Source of the DNA: Antedon mediterranea
Lineage: Eukaryota; Echinodermata; Crinoidea; Comatulida; Antedonidae
NCBI RefSeq assembly: GCF_964355755.1
Contig: NC_092671.1
Span: forward strand, 37,279,304-37,343,303
Length of the DNA stretch: 64,000 bases
Direction: 5' to 3'
Under the pieces are notes generated by a model. It was given only the letters and a program-made list of their open reading frames with translations. It made no database searches and was not told where the DNA came from. Every line of letters begins with the position of its first letter. Within the stretch, counting starts at the first letter, position 1. Positions 36,751-48,100 of this stretch are shown in pieces. The position numbers were made by a program, and so were the translations under genes.

Positions 36751-37150
36751 CTGTTTTGTGCCACCATTAATATTAAAGCAGTTTAAAAACATATTTTTTT
36801 AATGAGGTCATTTAGAATACAATTTTTTTTTAGACTTTTTTGGAATGTACAATATGGTTGTTGATGGTATCCAGAAAACAGTGACACAACAGAGTTCATC
36901 TGAACCCAAATACATTTCAATACAACACACAAATTACCTGGTGTGGATATGTCTGTCATCAGACTAGTAGAATTGTTTGTTGGTTTGAATATTAGAGTAG
37001 TAGAATTGAATGGGGCGACTGAAAAAACAGAAAACAGAAAAAGTTATTAATAATTTATTGAAATATTCTACAAACTATAATGAAAGCTGGAACAGGAATA
37101 GAAACAAAGAATAATTTGAAAAAAAAAAGATTGAAAATTACCTTGAAAGT

Positions 37151-37681
37151 TTTCACGAAGGATAGTTTAATAATATTCCTATATTTAACTTGTTTCTGGT
37201 AAAACAAATAAATGTTAATGAAATTTAACATTTTATCCTATTAATAACATGTATTTTATACTAATTTATATCATAAAAACAATACTTAATTTACCGGGCG
37301 TAGAGTAGTACGCGGCAATGGTAAAGAATAGGCCGTGTTGAGTAACGATTCGTTGATTATTGGTGTTGCTGTGTAAGGCCTTTTTTGTGAACTAATTTAG
37401 CATGTTAGTAAATAATTGTCTGTAAAAGTGAATGTACACTAGTTTGTTAATAAATATGTATTATAAAATAGTTTATAATTGCAAAATATATTATCATAAT
37501 TCTATTTAATGTGACATGTATAATATCTATTAAATCAAGTCTTATTTGGTATGTATACATCCGCCCTTATGAGGGCGGGCATCACTCACTGGAACTCTCT
37601 GTTACAAATTTCTCATGCAAAAATCGCGGAATACTCATTCTTGTGATATATATATTCTTTGCCTATACCTAGCTAGCTCAG
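37151..37681. other. Spacer between the duplicated blocks
   Basis: No gene found. It contains a GCTGTGTAAGGCCTTTTTTG segment like the end of the element at 25747-26336, and a CGCCCTTATGAGGGCG palindrome at about 37562-37577. Confidence 0.4.
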
Positions 37682-39142
37682 CTCCACACCGGGGGAAAAC
37701 CGCCTGATAACTTATATGGCGCACTATATATGCATAAATTTAAGTATAGAGCTCAATAACAGACGGACACATAATTAATAAATTCTATTTTGTGCTCTTT
37801 TTTTTTTATTCAGAAAAACATTATTCATACAGCAACAAACATTTGAATAAAATGTGATCAATTTATGCTAAAACTATAATGTAATCTATACAGGTACTTT
37901 TCTTTGGTTACGAATCAATATGCATCCTGTGCTTGGAAAGAATAAATATTAATATTTTACTATGTGTCATTGAGGTATACATTATAATAGGGACAAGATT
38001 GCACTAAAAATTGCATTTTAAATTTACAAACTCAGCAACAAAAGCTAAAGTATCTGGCTACAAAAGTGTCACTATGTTGCAGACCTCTCAACTTTCCCAG
38101 TAATCTCCATTCAAAGATTAATACATTGCAGATGCAGAAATGAAAAAAAAAATATATCTTGATTTTATAATTTTCTATAGAGGGAATTACTATTATTTAG
38201 CATATTTTGATTGTTTTAATAGCGCCATCTATGGTTTGATGTATTTTTCAAAATGTGATAGCACCCTCTATAGTTTGGACATGCTTTTATCCCCCAAATA
38301 CTGTACTTCATCTTTCCAAGTAGGAAAGCACGGATGGGAGTGGCATTTTATTATAAAACTCTCTTGTAACACGATTTAATATTTTTCAAGGATTTTCATT
38401 GTTAATTTGTAAGGCACGTTACAGTGATTGGAACAACAATTATGCATAAGGAAATACAAAAATATTCTATTACCAATCTTTTTTCTGAGAAATTTCCTGA
38501 AATTGTTTCACCAAAGATTAAAAAGAAAAATGGATAATAGTAAGATTTCACACAAAAATATAAATATTGCTTTCTTCCTTTTGTTACCACAGCGGAAATG
38601 AGGTAAAAAAATAAATTAAACGAACAATGAAACAAATTACATGATCCGTCAAAATACGTTTTCATAACAGCAAGATTGCACAAAAATATAAATATTGCTT
38701 TCTTCCTTTTGTTACCACAGCGGATATGAGGTAAAAAAAAACAAATTAAACAAAAAATGAAATAAATTTCAAGATATGTCCGTCAAAGTACGGAAGATTG
38801 CACAGAAAAAAATATTTCTTTCTTCCTTTTGTTACCACAGCGGAAGCGGATATGAGATAAAAAACAAATTAAACGAAAAATGTATCATATTACAACCAAA
38901 ATAAGTATTATATTTAAGAAATTATCAGGAAAAGAACAATAAAAACCTTCATTCTCAAATAAATGAATATTAAAATTATATATAAACAAAAAAATAACAA
39001 AAAGATAATAGGGAAGTTAAAACTATTTGATTTTGTTGATAAATAATCTTGGAAACGAAAAAATGCTGCGAGTGCATAAAAATTAAAATAAATATGACAT
39101 GACATACATGTCTCTCAAAGAACTCTGGGATAAATTAGGCAA

Positions 39143-42100
39143 TCAATTAGCATAATCATATTTTCTCTCGTCATGTTGTGCCATTATTAACGCGTATGTC
39201 TTGTTTTCGTGAAGAGAAACATTTGATGACAGGTCTACCACCAATGTATTTTCCTTACTACCATCTTTTATGTTGAAATAATCAACAGATATGGTAACAT
39301 CATCAAGGCTGTGTCTATCAACCGACAACGTTCCTTGCCCGCTGTCATACTCATTGCTGTAACGCATTCTAGAAGATTCCCTTGATTTCAGAGAGTCAAA
39401 TATCTCTGGTTCGGTTTTAAACTGTGGAACCTAAAGTCAACATAAGAAAAAATTTATATATAAATAATTATGTACATTCATAAAGATATAATCAGTACAT
39501 TGATAAGTAATGTGACATAATAATAATTATTTTGAATTCGAATTTGTAATGCGCCAATTCCAGCAGTAAGTGATCAAAGGCGCGGTGTATGAGAGCTCAA
39601 TTTGAAAGAAAAAGATGAGTTTTCAAGGCAGATTTAAAGGCGATAGTAGAAGAACATGATCTAATAGAGGCGGGTAGGTCATTCCACAAGGAGGAAGAGG
39701 CAGCAGAAGTAAAGGTGCTAAAGCCATACGTTTTAGTGTTAAAATTCCGGAATGGAAGGAGATTTTTTAAAAAGACGAGCAAAGGCATGTGAAGAGGAAG
39801 AAGGTCAGAGATATAACGATATACAATCAGTAATGAGAAATCTGCTGAAAAAATAAAAATACTAAAATAATTTCACACTCACTCTATAACCAGCAGGAAC
39901 ACCGGGAAATTTTGGATCAGGAATTTCCCAAAACAGTTTCTTAACAGCGACTCGAAAAAACTGGACTGCGAATATACCAATAGTTGAGATAAACAGCCCT
40001 ATTCCTATGAATAATACGTATTTTCCTATTTCAAAAAGAAAATATTATTATTGATTCTTAAAACAAGTGTATTACTGTCAGTTGTTTTCTAGTGTGGGCC
40101 TGATTGTTAATTTTAAGTCAACTTGCAGACCAGATAGATTGAAGAATTATAGATGCGGTCTTTTTACGCCATACTTTATATGGAGTCCAGAGGAAGGGGT
40201 TTAAACCTGAAAGCACATTTGCTTTAAGGATATATACATACAAAAAAAATTTCAAAATTAAAAATTTATTTTCAGCAGTAGCTCTTTGTGGTCCATAGGA
40301 AATGCACTTGCATTTGCCACTTGAGACCCCATTAGGCTAGTCAATCTAGCAAAAAAAACAGCCCAAAGTGAAACAAATTGCAAACAGAGATTTTTCTTTT
40401 TTAAATGGTCATATATGATGAGGAGATCAAAATTTGAGCATCACACCTCTGTCACTCATCCCGATGATATGCAAATTAGCTTAAATATGCAAATTAGGGT
40501 GAAATTACAAGGTTACCATATCTCAAAAACTACTAGTCCGAGAGAGTTGGTTTTTTCACTGATCTATTCAAAATGTATATATTTATATTTACTCTAATGA
40601 AACATTTTACGAAAAAATGACCGGAAGTACAACATTTGACCTTCGACCCCATTTCTCAATGTTTGCATATACAATGTGACTAAAATGTCTGTAGAGACTT
40701 TATTTTGCCCTCAAATGACCCAGACATAGGTTCCTAATGGCCAGCATAGGATCACTTTGTAATTCCCAAAATCACACCTTTGTCACACACCTCGAAAGTA
40801 TGCAAATTAGTAGTACAATTTAAATAAAATATGCAAATAAGGGGAAAAAATTACAGTTGTCCTATATCTCGAAAACCACTAATGCTAGAGAGCTGATTTT
40901 TTCACAGCCGTATTCAAAATGTACATATTTCTATTTGCTCCAATGAAACATTTTACAAAAAATTGACCGGAAGTATGACATTTGACCCTCGACCCCATTT
41001 CTCAATATTGCATATATAAATGAAACTAAAATGTCTGTAGAGACTTTGTTTTGCCCTCAAATGACTCCGATACAGGTTTCTAATAGCCAACATAGGACTG
41101 TTTAGTAGATCTCAAAATCACACCTGTATCACTCACCTCCAAAGTATGAAAATTATTAGTACAAGTTACATGAAATATGCAAATTAGAGGGTGAAATTAA
41201 AGGTTCCTATATATCGAAAACCACTAAGGCTAGAGAGTTGATTTTTTCAATAACTTGTTCAGAATGTACATATTTATATTTACTCTAATGAAACATTTTA
41301 CGAAAAAATGACCGGAAATACAACAATTGACCCTCGACCCCATTTATTAATGTTTGCATACATAATGCGACTAAATTGTCTGTAGAGACTTTGTTTTGGA
41401 CTCAAATAACTCGGATACATGTTTCCTATAGTCAGCATAGGACCGCTTTGTAATTCCCAAAATCACGCCTAAACCTGTATCCGAGTCATTTGAGGGCAAA
41501 ACAAAGTCTCTACAGACATTTTAGTTTTCATTATATATGCAATATTGAGAAATGGGGTCGAGGGTCAAATGTCATAGTTCCGAGCATTTTTTTGTAAAAT
41601 GTCTCATTACAGCAAATATAAATATATACATTTTAAATATTTTAGTGAAAAAATCAACACTCTAGCATTAGCGGTTTTCGAGATATGGCAACGCTGTAAT
41701 TTCACTCCCTAATTTGCATATTTAATATTACTTGTACTACTAATTTGCATACTTTCGAGGTGCGTGACGAAGTTGTGATTTTAGGAATTATAATACAGTT
41801 CTATGGTGGGTATTGAAAAACAATATCCAAGTCATCGAGTCCAAATTAAAGTCTCTACAGACATTTTAATCACATATTTAAGTAAATATTGAGAAATGGG
41901 GTCAAGGGTCAAAATTTGGTACTTCCGGACATTTTTATGTAAAATGTCTCATTAGAGCAAATATAAATATATATATTCTGAACCAGACTGTGCAAAAATG
42001 AACTCTCTTCGATTAGTAGCTTTTAAGATATGGTAACCCTGTAATTTCACCCTAATTTGCATATTTAAGCTAATTTGCATACCTTCGGGATGAGTGTCAG

Positions 42101-45100
42101 AGGTGTGATGCTCAAAAAATAATTACCTTATCATATGTAACCATTTAAAAAAAAAAAATCTCTGTTTGCAATTTGTTTCACTCAAAATGCTAGATTGACT
42201 AGCCTACATGAGTAAACTGCTGTTTCATTTTCAAGGGCAGTAAAAAAAAATTCAATTTGTATTTAAAACGTTAGTTAGACATTATTTATCCAGTATTGTA
42301 TTTATTTGAATAAAAAAAAAAATAATAAAAATTCGCTCCAGGGCATTTATTGGTCAGGAAGGTTTGTATGGGGGGGGGGGGGGGGCATTTATTCAAGGGT
42401 GGCATTCCTTTTTTGGTGTAATATGGTAACATGTATAATCAAATAAATACCCAGTAGATATGAAAAAATACAACACAAATATCGAGTAATATCGAGAAGT
42501 GATAAAATACAGTGAAAATTGTATTAAAATGCTTGGTAAATTTTAGATCATTTCAATCAATGAATTCTACTAAAAATAGAAATAAGTTGTAGGCCCTAAT
42601 ACAATATTGTGTAGCTATGTATGTGGAAGGTGTTTATTTGAGTAAATAATTAAAGGCCCGGGGCGTTTATTCGAGGGGTGGGGGTGTTTATTTGGGGGAG
42701 GCATTAGTATTCAAACCGGCGCATTTATTCGATAAATACGGTTGTATTTGAAGAAACCAACAAATGCTACTCAACAAAATTGACAAGTATTACCTGGCGG
42801 CGTTGTTATTTCTTTTTGTTGAACACTTTCTAAGAAAAATAAAATTAATATTTAAAGTGAGCTTGCAATCTGAATTAAGATATGCGTAATGTAATTATCT
42901 GCGCATTTTTATTCATGCTCTAATAAAAATAATTTTTAAAATATTACCTGAAGCTGATGCAAGCAATGTATGAGTAGCTATTGATTTGGTAGAACTTTCT
43001 AAAAAAATAAGTATAGATGCTTTGGTCATTTTAAAGTGTGATGTGTAGTGATATGACATCATCATGTCCATATATGGGCAAATCACATTTTTTTTATACA
43101 TAAATTCGATGTGTAGACAGAGCATTAGAAACATTGGTAGTTAATAAAATGCTAATATTTCCTGTCTTTCTCTCCGAGATGGCCAATTTAATTTAATTTA
43201 TTAAAAAAAAATTAATATTACTCTTTTGATTCTAATTATTTTGTGCATAATATTTATTTTGTTTATCTTTATAAATTCTATTTATTTAATTTTAATTGTT
43301 ACATGTTTATGTCTGGTCATATTGTATTTTTGTGAGGGTCCCTAATGATCAGCTTCAGCTGGATGGACCACCCTCGTAAAATATTGTGGAAATAAATAAA
43401 TTTACTGTTTTGTGCCACCATTAATAGTAAAGCAGTTTAAAAACGTATTTTTTTAATGAGGTCATTTAGAATACAATTTTATTTATAGACTTTTTTGGAA
43501 TGTACAATATGGTTGTTGATGGTATCCAGAAAACAGTGACACAACAGAGTTCATCTGAACCCAAATACATTTCAATACAACACACAAATTACCTGGTGTG
43601 GATATGTCTGTCATCAGACTAGTAGAATTGTTTGTTGGTTTGAATATTTGAGTAGTAGAATTGAATGGGGCGACTGAACAAACAGAAAACAGAAAAACTT
43701 ATTAATAATTTATTAAAATATTCTACAAACTATAATAAAGCTGGAACAGGAATAAAAAAAAAGGAGAATTTGAAAAAAAAAGATTGAAAATTACCTGGAA
43801 AGTCAATAGTAGATGAAATAGGTTTTGGTTTGGAAAATGAAACATTTCCTAAAAAAAAAAAAAAAAAAATGTCGTACTAATATTAAATGATAATAATATT
43901 TAATTTAATAGAGCGCCAAATGCAGGGCGCGGCTAAGTGTTGAACAATCAGCAGAAAAAAGAGCACAAAATTATTGGCGCAAATAAAAAAATTCACATAA
44001 TAGCTCCTGTACCAGGGGGATTACCAACTATCTGATAGGGAAACAGTGACTAATATAATAATAATAATAATGCGCTTCTCTCACAGCATTTATTTGGTCC
44101 AATAAAACATATCAGAAATATACTATTGATAATCCGTGGCCACATGTGGCTAAAGACATAAAATAAAAAAGGTGGGATTTAAGGAGTTGTTTGAATGTGG
44201 CGAGTGATTCAACTTTCCCGATTGAGTTTGGAAGGGCGTTCCAAAGAACATCAGCTGACCAGGAAAATGCGTGTTGTCCATAACATTTTATTATTTTAAT
44301 ATTTTCCATAATACTGAATACTGTTGATAAATTAATTATTAATAATATATGACTTCAATTTTTTTTGTTAATAATGAAATTATCTTCAAATATTCAGAAA
44401 AGAGAACTGTCTATCAATTGAAATAATAACCAAATAATTACCTGTTGATGTGACCGGTTTGATTGATTCGGCAGCATTTTCTAAATTAATAGGAAATACT
44501 TTAGTTATTTAAATTCGTGTTTGTTATTCTGGTTTGACTCAGTACTCAGAATTATTTGTTTTGACTCAGTACTCAGAATTATTTGTTTTGACTCAGTACT
44601 CAGAATTTTATGTTTGGACTCAGTACTCAGAATTACTTGTTTGGACTTAGTACTCAGAATTATTAATTTTAATTGAAAAATTCTTGCTACTGTAATTAAA
44701 CATTTAGAATTACTTCTTAAGCTCTGTCTACACTATCAAACTAGTTTTGACAAAAAAATTGTGGTGTGCCCATATATGGTAGTGATATGACATCATCATA
44801 TATTGTCCATATATGGGCACATCACATTTTTTGTCACATAAAGAGAGCTTAAGAATTTATTTGTTGGGTTTGAGGCTTTCTAATTTAGTGAGACTGTGGT
44901 TTGGTTGCTTGTTACCCAACCCTAGGGTCATGGTTCAAATCCTGTTACAGTTCCCTGTTTTTCTGATGTCGAATACAGCACCACTACCTAAACCTCATAT
45001 GAAACTTTGTTTAAAAAGCATGTGTTTAAAGCTCAGTCTACATTATTAAACTAAACGAGTGTGATGTCCCACATATGGTAGCGATATTCCCAAATATGGT

Positions 45101-48100
45101 AGTGATATGACATCATCATGTCCATATATGGGCACATCACATTTTTTTGTCACATAAAGTTTGATAGTGTAGACAGAGCTTTATGAGTTTATTGCTTGCT
45201 GTTTGATTTAAAACAAATTAAATAAAATTACATAGAAATTTTCAAATGACCATTTTAAAGGTTAAAGTTTTTCATCGGAATTAATGTTTATTCAAACTTT
45301 AATGAATTGTGGTACTCACCATCTGGTTCTGTTGTAAATTCAACCCGTTTTGGTTCACTCCATGCTCTGACATTTTTACATCGAGCTTCAAATATGTATG
45401 TTGTATTAGGTTTCAGTCCATATTCGGTCCATTTCTTCTTTTTTTCAAACTACAAGATAAGCAACAAAAACTAAAAACAACTGTTATGACTTCCACTAAA
45501 ATTTATTTTTATAATTCCACCCCCCCCCCCCCCACCCCACCCCACATTTAGGCTAAATTTGGACACAAGAGTTTGGTAAAAACTTCTATTCTTAATGTTA
45601 TCCGTGTATAATCCCAACATACACTATTTTTCAAAGAAATTGTACCTAGTACAAATGACACAATACTCTATATGGCGGTTTAATTTTGTGGCACAATAGC
45701 AACGCTTTTAATACTTGCTGTTTAAAGCTCTGCCTACACTATCTTATTTTTTTATTTATTTATTTATTCGACTTCTCACTAACTCAGTTAGTGAAGGATC
45801 TGGACCAACAGGTGGTAAACACCTCTAAAACGGTCCAGTCCCAATTTGCACAGTGGCTGTGTGTGACAGTGGCTGTGTTTGTGTGGACTAGTACACCGGG
45901 GTAACCCCCTACTCGTCTCGAAAGATGTACTAGGTTCTTTAAAGTGCGCATGAGCTATGTGTACACTGGACCTACGGTTTATAGTCCTTATCCGAGAAGA
46001 CTCGTTTTACCACCAGAACCATGGAGCGAGTGAGCCTCGAACCCTTGCCAATGTTATGGCTACGTAATTACGGTTCCACTGTCTTAACCGCTCGGCCACT
46101 CACTTGCTATCAAACTTTATGTGACAAAAAAAATGTGATGTGCCCATATGGACATGATGATGTCATATCACCACTATATTTAAGCATATCACTACCATAT
46201 TTGGGCACATCACACTTTTTTTGTCAAACTAGTTTGATAGTGTAGACAGAGCTTTGTGTCATTACCTCTACGCATGGACTCTCTGGGTCATTGGGCTGTA
46301 TCTGACAAATCTGTTTATCTAAATCTGATCTGAGAGATACGCTATTCCAATCTGTAGGATCTCTAAGACGGAGCTTTACTGTCGTGGCATTCAACATTTT
46401 GTGATCAAAATAATCCGGAGGATTAGGTATAGCTGGAAGAAAGAAGACTTAAGTCAATTATGTTTCATTTTTTGAACATTAATAAGGCCCACTTACAAAT
46501 TTTTTTTACCATATTTAATGAGTGTGATCCATCCAGCAATTGCTGATCATAAGGGACCCTCAGAGGTTCACAAGACAAACTATACACAAGATGCTCTACA
46601 TAAACAAAGTCTTTGGGAGTGGAGTTGTAATTTTGTCCTTAGAAAAAATCCTGGCATGCGACGGGACTTGAACCCAGGACCCTTACCTCATAGGCCGGCC
46701 TCCTAAATTTAGAAAATTGTAGTGAAAAAGATAGGACATGAAGGTACTGAAACCACCCCCAGATCCGCCACTGTACCTACCTACAATACTGGCTCTTAAC
46801 TTGTATTTTATACCATACACTTTCATATACTCATTCATATAATCAATTCGAACTCCAACGAGACCTGTGTTACGCAAATCATCTGGACAGCACTCTGTTA
46901 CATTTCCAATCTTTCTTTTGTTTTTGCACTCTCTGTACCTTCGAAAATTGCCCATTTCATAATTTCCCCTTTAAGAAAAAGACATTTTTTTGTATGTAAA
47001 TGCTTTTAAAGAGTCTTGGGTTACATGTATATCTATATCCTACATATGATACCAAGGCAATCTAACAACAAGACGTTGTTAAGATAGGAACTTGTAACAG
47101 TCGTTTGATCTTATGTCTGGCTGCGACAAATACCAACAGTACTGTAATTTGTACATTCTCCACAATGTTAAGGGGTGTGCAACTGATCGTGTCGCAGCCA
47201 CAGATAAATCTCCGGTTCTCAGCATCCTGTTGTTTGATTGCCTTGATGATGCACTCAGATCTTATAAACATTTTAGGAGAGAGCGTAACTGAAAAATTCC
47301 CCCCCATTAAATATGGCAAGCTCAATTTTCTAAACAGATAATGTATTGCAGCCAATACAAACTAGTACTTTCAATATCAACGTCATAACAAATCTGAAAT
47401 TTTCCAAGAGATTTTAAGTTTAAATGACAAAAATCAAGACAAGTTTATATAGAAAGCATATTTCAATTTGCAATTATACTTACCTCCCATAATACATTGT
47501 GTAGTTTGTTGAACTTGAATTTTCTTTCCATGTAAAACATAAGTCTGACCCAGTTCTTGACATGTATGTAATGTCCTCTGGTTGTTCTACAACAAATAAG
47601 GTTGTGATGTTTACATTATTTTAGAATTTTGATTTTGTGTCTCCCAACATTATACAGGATACAGTGGTGGATCCAGGATTTTGAAATGTGAGGCCCAGCA
47701 GTGGCGTAATGGCTATGAGCGCTCACTGGCTAAACCCAGGGACACCGGAGCTCATGGGGGAACAATGTGCAATGTACAGCAAAACAACATACTTTCAACA
47801 TATTTTTGTTAATGTGATGCTCTTGACTTACGTGGTCTAAGCTTCTCATCGGTGCAATTCTGGCAACCTTGCGTGCACCGTACAGAATATTGAGGAAACT
47901 TTGCGTCTTTATCATTCAACTGCAGATTCCAGGAGACACTATAGTCTTGCACAACCTAATGTGTAATAAAATGTTAATGGAGGCACTACATATCTCAATG
48001 GAAAATTTTTGTTTATCATTTGTTGACAAATGTATTTATTTTCATTTGTTTGTAAATACTGAAAGATGAGGGCGTATCATTTGATCTCTGGTGCGCGTGC

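Larger units (their letters stand above)
33171..37150. repeat. Segmental duplication, PPOX-proximal copy
   Basis: This block is collinear with 37682-43800, starting at GGGAAAACCGCCTGATAACT in both. It begins about 40 bp upstream of the PPOX start codon. It lacks the 1.87-kb insertion of the other copy and has lost about 300 bp around 35180. Confidence 0.95.
34644..37150 (-). pseudogene. Decayed copy of the cytokine receptor 3' exons
   Basis: Minus-strand copies of the stalk mini-exons (about 36939-37019, 36284-36338, 36131-36172) are still open, but the rest is broken. The transmembrane exon (35183-35235) stops after KYILFIGIGLFISTFGI; a deletion removed the rest, including Box1 and the donor. 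The cytoplasmic exon (34644-34934) has TAG in place of GAG just after KTEP, and later a one-base insertion that brings TGA into frame, followed by a one-base loss. It is a decayed tandem copy of 39143-43800. The mini-exons could still be used as alternative stalk exons. Confidence 0.85.
37682..43800. repeat. Segmental duplication, receptor-proximal copy
   Basis: Collinear with 33171-37150 but longer, because of the 1874-bp insertion at 40333-42206 and because it keeps the segment with the transmembrane exon. It contains receptor exons 10-14. Confidence 0.95.
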
